Shown: positions 7,188-15,493, counted from the first letter of the stretch. The stretch: 35,501 nucleotides of DNA from Clostridia bacterium (GCA_017406805.1 JAFQXU010000006.1:1-35501), one strand, 5' to 3'. Notes: generated by a model from the letters alone, not told the origin. Numbers and translations: made by a program.

Positions 7188-8663
7188 TTAGTCTTTATAT
7201 ATTTTAACGGCATCAATATATTCTTTATTGTTTTCATATATTTTCTGAATGTCGTTTCTGATTTCTAATATACTATGTAAAAGTCCATAATTCTCGCCCC
7301 ATTTGACCCATTCTGAATAAGAAAACCATGATTTTAAGCCTGTTTTTAATTTTTCGTAATTATCAGGGAGTTTATCAATGCACCATGATTTACCAAAATG
7401 TTTAAAGTTTAGGCTATATCCTTCAAACGGCATAGAGGAAATGAGGTCACCTTCGCGCCATACTCTTATAGTTTTTTCATGGAGTTTTTTAGTGTTTTGG
7501 TTTATTAACGAATATTTGTAAGCATCATTTGAAAGAACTCTAGGTGAGCAAAATGTTATAAGACTAATATTTTTATCCTTGAAATCGTTATTGGTTGCGG
7601 TATCCAGTGCTGCAAGTGTTGCTAATGCTCCACCAAGGCTGTGACCAGTAAAAATTATTTTTGCGTCTTTATGATTTTTAACAAGTTCAGTAAGTTCTTT
7701 TTTTAGTTTTTCTTTAAAAAAATTGTAGGCTTTCAAAAATCCGCCGTGAACTCCTTTGTTATTTAAAAAGCTGCATTTTTGTTTTGGAAATTCAATGTCT
7801 GTTTTAATGTCATCGTATCCATGAGTTCCGCGAAATGTTACAAATATGGTGTTTTCTTTTTCATCGTAATTTATGTAACCCGCATTTTCACCTTTTTTGT
7901 TTTCTAGCCATGTTCCGTTGTAATTATGACTTGTTGTATTTTTACTGAACACATTGAGACTATATTCAGAGCATTTGTTTACTGTGTTTATTATATCTTT
8001 ATTGTATCTATAAATTAATTTACTATATGGTTCTGGTTTTTCTATTTTTTTGATTTCAGAAATAACATCTAAAATGTCCTTTGATACATCTCTAAAATCT
8101 TTTAAAGTATCTATATGTTCTATGCGAAAACTTATATTTGTAACAGATTTACTTAGTTTATCGTTTTTATCTACTTGTTCTGACGATTTTACTGCGGTTA
8201 TAGTTTTTATCAAACAGTCTTTAAGGGCATTTGAAGCATTTCCTTCCGGGGAAATGGTTACGTTATCGCTGTACTCTTTTATTGAATCTAAGGTAATGGC
8301 TAAAATTTCACCATAATAATTTATTACATTTTCGCTTGTTTTAATATTATTTTTTTCATATTCTTCAAGTGCTTTTTTTATACGTGGATCGTCTAAATTT
8401 TCTATAATATAATATATATTTTTTTCATCAATTGAAAAAAAGTTTTTAATTTTTTGCAGTGCACTTGAAAAAATACTAATTACGGTATCTTTAAATTCCG
8501 ATAGTGTGCTTTGTTCATCTGAATTGGTTTGATTGATTATGGTGTTTGTACTAATATTGTCTAAATTGTTATTACTTTCTGCGGAAAAGCATATTCCTGA
8601 AGTAAGCGAAAATATAATTAGCGATGCAATAATTTTATTTAATCTTTTTAGTAAATCGTTCAT
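7188..8663 (-). CDS. Secreted class 3 lipase (alpha/beta hydrolase)
   Basis: 491 residues. A Sec signal peptide (about 1-28) is followed by a helical, Lys/Glu-rich region of about 200 residues with no family I know, then a Lipase_3 domain (about 245-430). Landmarks: VTFRGTHGYDD (oxyanion/lid region), GVHGGFLKAY, the nucleophile elbow GHSLGGALA with S342, the SPRV segment, and a likely triad completed by D406 (REGDLISS) and H422 (KHFGKSW). It should hydrolyse acylglycerols or phospholipids outside the bacterium. The AAGGAG RBS and a TTGAGA/TATAAT promoter lie directly upstream. It is a single-gene unit next to tRNA-Gly. If the cell is intracellular, host membranes or lipid stores are the plausible substrate; that part is inference. 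Confidence 0.88.
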   Translation of the reverse strand: MNDLLKRLNKIIASLIIFSLTSGICFSAESNNNLDNISTNTIINQTNSDEQSTLSEFKDTVISIFSSALQKIKNFFSIDEKNIYYIIENLDDPRIKKALEEYEKNNIKTSENVINYYGEILAITLDSIKEYSDNVTISPEGNASNALKDCLIKTITAVKSSEQVDKNDKLSKSVTNISFRIEHIDTLKDFRDVSKDILDVISEIKKIEKPEPYSKLIYRYNKDIINTVNKCSEYSLNVFSKNTTSHNYNGTWLENKKGENAGYINYDEKENTIFVTFRGTHGYDDIKTDIEFPKQKCSFLNNKGVHGGFLKAYNFFKEKLKKELTELVKNHKDAKIIFTGHSLGGALATLAALDTATNNDFKDKNISLITFCSPRVLSNDAYKYSLINQNTKKLHEKTIRVWREGDLISSMPFEGYSLNFKHFGKSWCIDKLPDNYEKLKTGLKSWFSYSEWVKWGENYGLLHSILEIRNDIQKIYENNKEYIDAVKIYKD

Positions 8664-8684
8664 GTTTTTCTCCTTTGAAAATCT

Positions 8685-8713
8685 ATTATATAGCGTTTTG
8701 CTCTAAATCTCAA
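8685..8713 (-). promoter_or_regulatory. Promoter of the lipase gene
   Basis: On the minus strand TTGAGA, 17 bp, TATAAT. Confidence 0.75.
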
Positions 8714-8749
8714 TTGTTTATTAAAATATGATTTTAAATTTTTTATTTG

Positions 8750-9502
8750 TTAACGATTACACCGCGGGTCGTTATCAGATAAATTTTTTATTTCTTTGTT
8801 TTTTTGACTTATCATGGATTGAGTTGCCGAAATTTTTGAATCTATTTCTTTTGATGCATTTTTGTATATTAAAGCAACAATTCCACCTAAAATAAACAAT
8901 ATAAATCCAGTAAAACCTAACTTTGGTATGGTAAAAAGTATTAATACGGACAAAAAAACTGTTAAGAAAAATATACAATCATATTTGCTTTCTTTCTTTT
9001 CAAGAGAAGACAATTCATCTTTATAAGATTTTTTTTGGGCGATAAGATTTTTTCTTGCTTCATCTAAATTAGCCAAAGTTTTTTGATTGAGTTCTTGGTA
9101 ATTTTGAAGCTCTTCCGGTGTTGCAAATCTTGTGGCAAGTGAATACTCTTTATAAGATTCCAGTGGAATAATTTGGTGTTTTAAATCTTGAATATTTGTT
9201 ACGCATAATTTGCACATGAGTTTTCCTATGTAAGCTTGCGAACAATGGGGGTTTATATCCAGCACTCTTTCAAAATATTTTTCGGCATTAATAAAGCTGT
9301 GATCTTCTATAAATAGAAAAGCCCTTTCAATAAGTGATTTTTCATTTGCCAATCCATTTAAAGATATATTCCCGTTATGCTCTACTAAAATTTTATCTTT
9401 TACAATTTTTGAGCCGCAATAACTGCAAAATCCGGTATCCTTATCTTTATCCAGTTCAATATCTCCTCCGCAAGACGGACATGATGCTTTGATAAACTTC
9501 AT
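8750..9502 (-). CDS. Zinc-ribbon membrane protein with a TPR-like middle region
   Basis: 250 residues. The N-terminal zinc ribbon has CPSC (C8, C11) and CSYC (C26, C29). A helical region (about 55-110, ERAFLFIEDHSFINAEKYFE...AYIGKLMCKL) resembles one or two TPR units. A coiled coil (about 135-172) precedes two membrane segments (about 177-212) and a short charged tail. This layout is frequent in Firmicutes proteins annotated only as zinc-ribbon domain proteins; function unknown. AAGGAG lies nine bases before the ATG. It has its own promoter at 9630-9658 with a leader of about 120 nt. Confidence 0.75.
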   Translation of the reverse strand: MKFIKASCPSCGGDIELDKDKDTGFCSYCGSKIVKDKILVEHNGNISLNGLANEKSLIERAFLFIEDHSFINAEKYFERVLDINPHCSQAYIGKLMCKLCVTNIQDLKHQIIPLESYKEYSLATRFATPEELQNYQELNQKTLANLDEARKNLIAQKKSYKDELSSLEKKESKYDCIFFLTVFLSVLILFTIPKLGFTGFILFILGGIVALIYKNASKEIDSKISATQSMISQKNKEIKNLSDNDPRCNR

Positions 9503-9629
9503 CTTTATTTTCTCCTTTTTATTTTAGTAGCTGTTAATTTTTAATTGCTTGGTTTGCGGGGCTAAGTAAAGTTTTTATCAGTGGTACTATTTCATCTTTA
9601 TAAATGACTAAGTTTTTAGTTATATTTAT

Positions 9630-9658
9630 ATTGTATAATATTATTGTTAAATTGTCAA
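9630..9658 (-). promoter_or_regulatory. Promoter of the zinc-ribbon gene
   Basis: On the minus strand TTGACA, 17 bp, TACAAT. Confidence 0.65.
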
Positions 9659-9852
9659 GTGATTTAAATTAAATAAAATAAAAACAAAATGAGGCAAATT
9701 TATTTTTGTCGCAGATAGAAAGTCGTTGCTAATTATAAAGCGCACTTGATATTTATACTCTTTGTATTACAAATCTAAAACATTTTCGGTATATGTAATA
9801 ATAGGTTTACTTCCTTAAAATTCTAAAAATTTTAAGCACATAAAAACAGCCC

Positions 9853-9880
9853 TTTGTATACCAATTTTTTGATATACAAA
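9853..9880 (-). terminator. Possible terminator of tRNA-Leu
   Basis: Eleven-bp stem TTTGTATACCA/TGATATACAAA (one G-T pair) around a six-base loop. The T run follows only after several bases, so it may be a 3' processing hairpin. Confidence 0.4.
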
Positions 9881-9903
9881 AAGCTTGTCTTTTAGTACCT
9901 TTA

Positions 9904-9990
9904 TGGTACCGGTGGCCGGACTTGAACCGGCACGGTATTGCTACCGAGGGATTTTAAGTCCCTTGCGTCTACCTATTCCGCCACACCGGC
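9904..9990 (-). tRNA. tRNA-Leu(TAA)
   Basis: 87 nt class II tRNA with encoded CCA. Acceptor GCCGGTG/CACCGGT closes with a G1-U72 wobble. Anticodon loop CTTAAAA gives TAA (codons UUA/UUG). T arm GGTTCAAGTCC. Confidence 0.96.
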
Positions 9991-10013
9991 AAACAATGGA
10001 GCTTACAATATTA

Positions 10014-10042
10014 ATTTTAAGCTGTGCAAGGGGAAAAGTCAA
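10014..10042 (-). promoter_or_regulatory. Promoter of tRNA-Leu
   Basis: On the minus strand TTGACT, 17 bp, TAAAAT, 23 bases before the tRNA. Confidence 0.65.
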
Positions 10043-10089
10043 GAATAAATTTTAAAAGTTATAAAGTCACTTATTGAAATTTTATGTTG

Positions 10090-10698
10090 TTATAGTTTTA
10101 CTACTATTTTTTTGTCGGAAAAAAAGAAAGACGGTTTATAAATCAATTTTAAATTTTTATCTCCTTTTGGAATTTCAAAAAGTAAAGAACCTGATATTTC
10201 CCCGCCAGGGACTAGCGTTTTAGATTCAAGTCCGTCATCGTCATGACTCCAAATGCTATAATCATTTAAAACCCCATTACTGTCTTGAACATAAAAATTA
10301 TAATTATCTACAGATATATCAGAATCGGATTGATTTTTGATTTTTATTGTTATTTTTATGAATTCTTTTTCCGATTTAGCTTTTTTATATTCACCAACAT
10401 TATAATTTCTTTGTATGTTTGTGATGGATATTTCTTTTCCGTCAAAACTTATAATGTCTCCCACTTTAAATTCGGTTTCTTTGTCCGCTTTAGAGTCAAT
10501 TGCTGAATTATCAGAGGCTGTTTTTCCGATTTTTTTAGCAGTATTGTCATTATATTTACCAATTACACTTAAAAATATTATTCCTGCAATTAATTTACTA
10601 ATTACACTTAAAATTATTATTCCTGCAATTAACCAAAACCACCACTTTTTTAAAAATTCAAAATTTGTTTTATTAGATTTGTTGTTAGTATTTTCCAT
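10090..10698 (-). CDS. Membrane-anchored DUF4352-like immunoglobulin-fold protein
   Basis: 202 residues. A short cytoplasmic N-terminus (KKWWFWL) is followed by a membrane segment made of two tandem copies of a 13-residue unit (23-35 and 36-48), a linker, and an extracytoplasmic beta-rich domain (about 75-202). That domain has the DUF4352 pattern: FKVGDIISFDGKEISITNI, then KSEKEFIKITIKIKNQSD, then the LVPGGEISGSLLFEIPKG block. Family members are cell-surface or lipoproteins without known enzymatic activity. It has its own promoter at 10762-10790 and a GGAGA site before the ATG. Confidence 0.75.
   Translation of the reverse strand: MENTNNKSNKTNFEFLKKWWFWLIAGIIILSVISKLIAGIIFLSVIGKYNDNTAKKIGKTASDNSAIDSKADKETEFKVGDIISFDGKEISITNIQRNYNVGEYKKAKSEKEFIKITIKIKNQSDSDISVDNYNFYVQDSNGVLNDYSIWSHDDDGLESKTLVPGGEISGSLLFEIPKGDKNLKLIYKPSFFFSDKKIVVKL
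10562..10639 (-). repeat. 39-bp tandem duplication in the membrane segment of the DUF4352-like gene
   Basis: Two adjacent 39-bp units (10562-10600 and 10601-10639) that differ mainly at their edges encode LIAGIIILSVISK and LIAGIIFLSVIGK. Reading frame is kept. Confidence 0.9.
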
Positions 10699-10761
10699 AA
10701 TCTTCTCCTGGCTTTTTATTTATAAATTTGTGGGCGAGCATTTAAATCTTTTTATATTTAT

Positions 10762-10790
10762 ATTATAACTTATTTTTAATTAATAGTCAA
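10762..10790 (-). promoter_or_regulatory. Promoter of the DUF4352-like gene
   Basis: On the minus strand TTGACT, 17 bp, TATAAT. Confidence 0.75.
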
Positions 10791-10800
10791 TATATTTTTT

Positions 10801-10828
10801 AAAAACGAAAAACCCCCAAAAACGGGGG
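10801..10828 (-). terminator. Intrinsic terminator of the 883-residue secreted protein gene
   Basis: On the minus strand CCCCC, loop, GGGGG (10813-10828) followed by TTTTT. Confidence 0.85.
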
Positions 10829-10844
10829 CGTGGTGGATTGCAAA

Positions 10845-13496
10845 TTATTTTATGGTATGGAGTCTGTCAAGTTCGGATAAATAATTTGCCGTGTAGTTTA
10901 AATTTAAAACTTTGTTTAAATTATCAAGCGCTTTTTCGTAGTTTTTTTCTGTGTTTTGAATGCTGTAATAAGAGCAACTATCCAAAAATTTAGTAAAGAT
11001 ATGCTCTGTTTTGGTTTTATTTTCATTTTCTAAAGTATCATTAAATAAAGTTTGAAGCTCATAACGCGCATTGGATTTTGTGGTATTAATGTTTTCAAAC
11101 AAAGTTTTTAGCTGCTCTTTTTGTGAGCCTGTGAATTTGTCCCACATAGGGTTGGTTTCGTTTGTGGTTTCGCTAAATCCTGAGGCTAGAGCATTGTATT
11201 TATCTATTATAAATGTTAGAGTATCTGACCCAATTTTTGAAAAAGATGTACCTGTATTATTAGAAAGATTTATTTTTGCGTATTTATCGATTCCGACTTT
11301 TAGATTTGTAATTGATGAATCTGTTCTTTTTATATTTTTAAGAACCCATTTGTCTTTATTTTTAATAATTGGGTTGTCATCACCAGGTAGTGGCTTTATT
11401 TTATTATTTTTGGAATTTTTATCTATTTTTGTAAGACAGATATTTAAGAAAAGATATTTTTTTGTTGAAATAACAGTTGGTATGCTTATGGTAGTTTCAA
11501 CTCCTAGCTTTTCTAAAATATTAGAAAAATCTTTTTCAACTACTCCCAAAGCTTCTTCGCAAGAATCGGAAAGATAATTATTTTTGTTTTTGGATAGTTT
11601 TTGAATCAAATCTTTAAACTTGTTTTTTATGCTGTTTTCGCCCAATAATTTATCTCCACTCATAGGTATTTGAAGTTTTATGGTTATATCTTCCGAGTTA
11701 TCAAATTTTGCTTCGCTTTCGCTTTGCTCATAGCTAATGTTAAAAGAAGTTGTTCCCACTACAGGAAGATCAAAATATGCCTGCCCGGATACGGAGCTTA
11801 CGTCTGAAGTATGGGTTGTTTTAAAGTTTGGATTTCTTTTAAATAAATTTTTGGAAAACGTTTGCATTTTAGAAAGATTTTCGATTTCGCCGTACAGAAC
11901 ATTAAATAGTTTTAAAGCGGCTTCACTTTTACAGTAATCACGTAGTTTAGCAGCGGTAGCAATTGCAGTTTTTAAAATTTCTAGTCTTCCTCTTTTTAAG
12001 TTTGCGATTTTTCCAAGCCAGCCGAGTTCTATTTTTTCTTTTAAGTTTCGTGCGTATAGCTTTTCTTTTTTAGATAAAGAATCATCGGACAAAATATATA
12101 GGGAAGAGTTATACTGTTTAAGGTCTCCAATCATATTGGAAACAAGCATCGAAAGCGCCTTTTCGTTTGTTTCTTCGCTGTTTGTTTCGTCTTCAAAGTA
12201 GCTTTTTAGAATTTCTTCGGTTTCTGTGTATTTTTTTATTTTTTCTTGTTTTAAAAATTTAGATATTTCAGATGAATTTTCTGCGTATTTAGAAGGGCTG
12301 CAGTCTTTTTTAATCAGTTTTATGTATGAATGCCTCATAGAAGTGCTGATTGTTTGAGCTTCAATTTTTACTTCCATTCCAATTGAAGCTAAGCAAGAGG
12401 CATCGGCATTTAGGCTGCATGCAGATGATGTGGAAGATTGAGAATCTGCATAGGCTGAAGAAGTTATATCTGGTAGTTTGAGATTAATGTTTTGCGGAAT
12501 TATATTAGAAATTTTAAGGTAGCTGCTTATTGAGTTTTGCATATTGGAAAGAAGTTGTTTTTCGGCTTTTTTCATATCGTCTCTGGATTTGGTTATTTTT
12601 TTAATTTCCGGCTCGCGCAATTCTACGGAGCTGATTTTGCCGTCCTTTGCGTAAGAATCCAAAAATTGCTCCAATGAATAGAAAATTAACGTTCTGGTTG
12701 TGCCAAGACTGTACCCCACAGATGCTGAAAGATATTTTGCAAATCCTGCTCCAACGGAAATTTTAATATTTCCCGAATTGTCTATTTTATAAAATGCTTT
12801 TTCACCTGAACCTTCATTATTTGAAACGTTTACTGAAACTCCAATGTTAACACCGCCGGTTGTAGTGCCCGTGTTAACATTTCCTGATTGTGAAGTGCTT
12901 TGTGAGCCCATTGTGCTTTCCACTTTTTCTCGGTTTCCTTTTAGCACGTCGCTTGCTACTTTTCGGGATATTAAAACCTGATATGCATCTTTAACTGATG
13001 ATATAAATTTATAAAATAAGTTGTTTTTTGGGATTGAGCTTTCTATTTCTATTAATTTTTTTATGCTTGTAAGTCTTTTTAGTAAGTTAAATCGTTTTGT
13101 GTCCTGCGAATCGTTTGACGACTTAATGTAGTTTATGGTGCTTTCGATACATTCTTTTAAAAGCGGGTTTTTAACTATACTTTCGTTTAGTGATGACTTA
13201 TCGTCGATAAATATTGAAGTTTTGTTGCTTAAAATAAATTCAAGACCTTCTTTTAACGCTATATCAAGATTTTCTTTTTCAAATAAATCTAAGGTTAGGT
13301 TATCATTTTTTTTAAGGTAAAATCCTTTTTCTTTTAAAATCTCGTATGAATCATTTTTAATAGGCGCGGTTTTGCCGGATTCGGGAAGATTTTTTGTGTC
13401 ACCGGTGTCTTTGGATGGGGCAGCTTTTGCGGAGAAAATCAGCAAACACATAATGCTGCTGCATAAGAGATATTTAAAGTATTTTTGATTGCGCAT
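10845..13496 (-). CDS. Large secreted protein of unknown family (883 residues)
   Basis: Sec signal peptide (about 1-25, ending FSAKAA). The mature protein alternates long charged helical regions with short beta-rich, Gly/Ser/Thr-rich blocks of alternating polar and hydrophobic residues. These lie at about 213-275 (VNIGVSVNVS, then ISVGAGFAKYLSASVGYSLG), about 372-395, a block around VSGQAYFDLPVVGTTSFNISY, and one around TTISIPTVISTKKYLFLNI. Such amphipathic strands could be membrane-inserting hairpins or stalks of a pore-forming or adhesive protein, but no family signature is recognisable and I assign no function. There is no catalytic motif and no LPxTG or membrane tail, so it is probably released. 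It has its own promoter (13555-13583), a GGAG RBS and a strong terminator. Confidence 0.75.
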   Translation of the reverse strand: MRNQKYFKYLLCSSIMCLLIFSAKAAPSKDTGDTKNLPESGKTAPIKNDSYEILKEKGFYLKKNDNLTLDLFEKENLDIALKEGLEFILSNKTSIFIDDKSSLNESIVKNPLLKECIESTINYIKSSNDSQDTKRFNLLKRLTSIKKLIEIESSIPKNNLFYKFISSVKDAYQVLISRKVASDVLKGNREKVESTMGSQSTSQSGNVNTGTTTGGVNIGVSVNVSNNEGSGEKAFYKIDNSGNIKISVGAGFAKYLSASVGYSLGTTRTLIFYSLEQFLDSYAKDGKISSVELREPEIKKITKSRDDMKKAEKQLLSNMQNSISSYLKISNIIPQNINLKLPDITSSAYADSQSSTSSACSLNADASCLASIGMEVKIEAQTISTSMRHSYIKLIKKDCSPSKYAENSSEISKFLKQEKIKKYTETEEILKSYFEDETNSEETNEKALSMLVSNMIGDLKQYNSSLYILSDDSLSKKEKLYARNLKEKIELGWLGKIANLKRGRLEILKTAIATAAKLRDYCKSEAALKLFNVLYGEIENLSKMQTFSKNLFKRNPNFKTTHTSDVSSVSGQAYFDLPVVGTTSFNISYEQSESEAKFDNSEDITIKLQIPMSGDKLLGENSIKNKFKDLIQKLSKNKNNYLSDSCEEALGVVEKDFSNILEKLGVETTISIPTVISTKKYLFLNICLTKIDKNSKNNKIKPLPGDDNPIIKNKDKWVLKNIKRTDSSITNLKVGIDKYAKINLSNNTGTSFSKIGSDTLTFIIDKYNALASGFSETTNETNPMWDKFTGSQKEQLKTLFENINTTKSNARYELQTLFNDTLENENKTKTEHIFTKFLDSCSYYSIQNTEKNYEKALDNLNKVLNLNYTANYLSELDRLHTIK

Positions 13497-13554
13497 AATG
13501 AACCACTCCTATATCATTATAAATTTGATAAATATAAAAATTTATCTTCCAAGT

Positions 13555-13583
13555 ATTATACTTGAAAAAATATTCAAATTCAA
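13555..13583 (-). promoter_or_regulatory. Promoter of the 883-residue secreted protein gene
   Basis: On the minus strand TTGAAT, 17 bp, TATAAT. Confidence 0.7.
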
Positions 13584-13778
13584 CATATAAAATAGATATA
13601 TTTATTCTTAATAGGCAAAAAGTTAATTTATAGCTTTTTTTAAGGTGCAAAAACATGGATTGGATAATAATATAAAAATTTACGAGCTTAAACATTACAA
13701 ATATATTTTTAAAATAGAATAATTTTTGTTTATATATTGAAAATATTAAACTTTGAAAATTTATTTTTAATTTAGATA

Positions 13779-13807
13779 TTGATTTTTAATTAAACAGTAA
13801 TTACAAT
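13779..13807 (+). promoter_or_regulatory. Promoter of the spo0A-like gene
   Basis: TTGATT, 17 bp, TACAAT, with a leader of about 60 nt. Confidence 0.6.
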
Positions 13808-13876
13808 AGTAAATAAATGTGATTTTAAATCACCATTTTAAATTTACTTATATTTTAATGGAAAGGATCTTTTAGT

Positions 13877-14614
13877 ATGTTTAATAATTTATATGAAGAA
13901 AGCAGTAAAATTAAAATAATTGTGGTAGACGATGATTTTAATTTTTCAGATAGATTGTGCGGATATTTATCCATGAACGAAAAATTTGAAATTTGCGCAT
14001 GTCTTAAAAGCGGAATTGACATAGAAAAAGAAGTGAGCTTTTATAGCCCCGATATTGTTATTGCAGATGTTTCCGCAAAAGATAATAAAGATGTATGCGT
14101 TTTTAAAATATTAAGTTCTATGGTGGAAAATAGGCCAAAAATTATAACAATGTCTTCTTTAAAAAGCGAGATTGATTTGGAGAAGCTGTTTAAAATAGGA
14201 ATAAAATATCATATAAGAAAACCTGTAATATTTTCACTTCTTGAAGATGTAATTTATTCGGTATGCCACGAAAAACCGAATCGTAATGTGTTTAACATTG
14301 GAAAAATAAAGAAATTCGTGCGGTCTCTTGGCGTCCCCACAAATATTTTGGGTTACACGTATATTTGTGAATCGCTTAGCTACATGACTGAAAACCCGCG
14401 TGTGATGTTTTTAAATGAAGTTTATAAACTTGTTGCCAAAAACAACATTACGTCCAGCGAGTCAGTGGAAGTTTCCATAAGAAATGCAATAAAAAAGATG
14501 GTTAAAGTGAATAATTCGGAGTTTTTAAAAGTATTTGGGGAAGATACCGAAACGCTTAGCAATTCGCAATTTTTAACGATTGTAAAAGAGCTTTTGTGCG
14601 AGAAATTTTTATAA
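13877..14614 (+). CDS. spo0A: Spo0A-like response regulator, master regulator of sporulation
   Basis: 245 residues. The receiver domain (about 11-125) keeps the phosphorylation machinery: acidic pocket D18-D20, phospho-acceptor D64 (DIVIADVSA), and K115 in RKP. The C-terminal domain (about 140-245) is the Spo0A-specific DNA-binding domain: LGVPTNILGYTYICESL corresponds to the GVPAHIKGYxYLREAI segment, and VEVSIRNAIKKM to the recognition helix. The downstream SNSQFLTIVKELL block is also conserved. Phosphorylated Spo0A binds 0A boxes and switches cells to sporulation or stationary-phase programmes. Length is close to the usual 260-270. AAAGGA lies before the ATG. A SpoIIQ-like gene sits convergently next door, which supports the sporulation assignment. 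Divergence from textbook Spo0A is noticeable, so its target sites may differ. Confidence 0.88.
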   Translation: MFNNLYEESSKIKIIVVDDDFNFSDRLCGYLSMNEKFEICACLKSGIDIEKEVSFYSPDIVIADVSAKDNKDVCVFKILSSMVENRPKIITMSSLKSEIDLEKLFKIGIKYHIRKPVIFSLLEDVIYSVCHEKPNRNVFNIGKIKKFVRSLGVPTNILGYTYICESLSYMTENPRVMFLNEVYKLVAKNNITSSESVEVSIRNAIKKMVKVNNSEFLKVFGEDTETLSNSQFLTIVKELLCEKFL

Positions 14615-14632
14615 TAATTGATTTATATATGT

Positions 14633-14674
14633 AACAAGCCTCAAAACAAAAACTGTTTTGAAGCTTGTTTTTTA
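14633..14674. terminator. Bidirectional terminator between the spo0A-like and spoIIQ-like genes
   Basis: Fifteen-bp arms AACAAGCCTCAAAAC (14633-14647) and GTTTTGAAGCTTGTT (14655-14669) with one mismatch, then a T run on the plus strand. Confidence 0.85.
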
Positions 14675-15442
14675 TCTGTTTTCTTTTTCTAAAATTAGAA
14701 CCGGATCTATAAATTTTTCATCTTTTAAAATCATAAAATGAAGATGTGGGCCGTCTAAAATCTCGCAAGGTACAATCCCGATTGTCCCCAGATCTTGCCC
14801 GGATTTTACTTTATCTCCTTTTTTTACCGCTGTGTTATTTTCAAGCCCCGAGTAATAACCGGTGAATTTGCCGTCATGTTCTATGATTATTGTTGTTCCG
14901 TATGAAGAATCGTTGTAAATATCTTTTACTGTACCGCTTGTTACAGCTTTTACGGCGCTTCCTGTTTCAGATTTAAAGTCCGTTCCTTCGTGAGTTCTCC
15001 AATCCGAAAGTGTTTTTGAATAAACCGGTTTCCCGCTGCTAAATTCTTTTATCACATTGTTTTCCGCAGGATACTGAATCTCTAATTCCGAAAGCGATGG
15101 TGAAGACGCTTCTTGCACTTCTTCCGTTTCTTCTTTTGTCGGCGATTTTTCCGGAATTGGTTTTCTGTTGATTGATTTTTCTTCTTCTTTTAAAAGCTCT
15201 TTTCCGGGTAATTCGTTGGGGCTTTTTGTGCTGACTTTTGCGGGGGATTGAGAAGTTTGTGAAGTCCCTGCTTTTGAGTGATTCATTGTCATTTTTTTAA
15301 TACTTTTATAAGTGGAAAGTCCGGTTATTCCCAGCGTTACTAAAAAAATTGACAGCGCCACATAAACACTTTTTTTATTTTTTGGATTTTTCGGCATTTT
15401 GCCGGGGTCTGAGTCAAGAACATTTTGATTTAAAAAATTCAT
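14672..15442 (-). CDS. spoIIQ: SpoIIQ-like membrane-anchored M23 peptidase
   Basis: 256 residues from the ATG at 15442, with GGAGG about eleven bases upstream. An in-frame TTG six codons earlier lies within that RBS and is rejected. Order: cytoplasmic tail, one membrane segment (about 26-44), a Ser/Pro/Glu-rich linker, and a LytM/M23 domain (about 120-250). The zinc ligands are all present: H151 and D155 (HEGTD) and HLH (H233, H235). The DWRTHEGTDF segment is the one I associate with SpoIIQ, the forespore half of the SpoIIQ-SpoIIIAH channel in engulfment. Some Bacilli SpoIIQ proteins have degenerate zinc sites, whereas this one looks catalytically competent. A generic M23 cell-wall hydrolase is the alternative, but the TM-plus-DWRxHxGxD layout and the neighbouring spo0A-like gene favour SpoIIQ. 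Confidence 0.75.
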   Translation of the reverse strand: MNFLNQNVLDSDPGKMPKNPKNKKSVYVALSIFLVTLGITGLSTYKSIKKMTMNHSKAGTSQTSQSPAKVSTKSPNELPGKELLKEEEKSINRKPIPEKSPTKEETEEVQEASSPSLSELEIQYPAENNVIKEFSSGKPVYSKTLSDWRTHEGTDFKSETGSAVKAVTSGTVKDIYNDSSYGTTIIIEHDGKFTGYYSGLENNTAVKKGDKVKSGQDLGTIGIVPCEILDGPHLHFMILKDEKFIDPVLILEKENR

Positions 15443-15467
15443 TTTTAAATACACCTCCAAACTTAGT

Positions 15468-15493
15468 ATTGTCCGATTGAATTATTTATATGC
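15468..15493 (-). promoter_or_regulatory. Weak sigma-F-like promoter candidate of the spoIIQ-like gene
   Basis: On the minus strand GCATA (fits the sigma-F -35 pattern GYATA), 14 bp, then GGACAATAC, which partly fits the -10 pattern GGNNANAHT. The match is imperfect. Confidence 0.3.

Larger units (their letters stand above)
9503..9903. other. Intergenic region without a gene (leader of the zinc-ribbon gene and tRNA-Leu 3' flank)
   Basis: 400 bp. It holds the promoter and long leader of the zinc-ribbon gene and a hairpin at 9853-9880. I see no ORF with an RBS, no RNA gene and no mobile element. The leader (about 9503-9623) contains no riboswitch motif I recognise. Confidence 0.6.
13497..13876. 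other. Divergent intergenic region between the 883-residue protein gene and the spo0A-like gene
   Basis: 380 bp of very AT-rich DNA with one promoter firing each way (13555-13583 minus, 13779-13807 plus). I see no convincing gene. A 73-codon minus-strand frame here has no RBS and overlaps the promoter. Confidence 0.65.

Noticed and set aside
11071..11577. Plus-strand frame of 168 codons opposite the 883-residue gene
   Set aside because: No RBS or promoter. The minus-strand gene has a signal peptide, RBS, promoter and terminator, so this is a shadow frame.
13474..13695. Minus-strand frame of 73 codons upstream of the 883-residue gene
   Set aside because: It overlaps the promoter and start of the real gene, has no RBS, and its composition only reflects AT-rich DNA.
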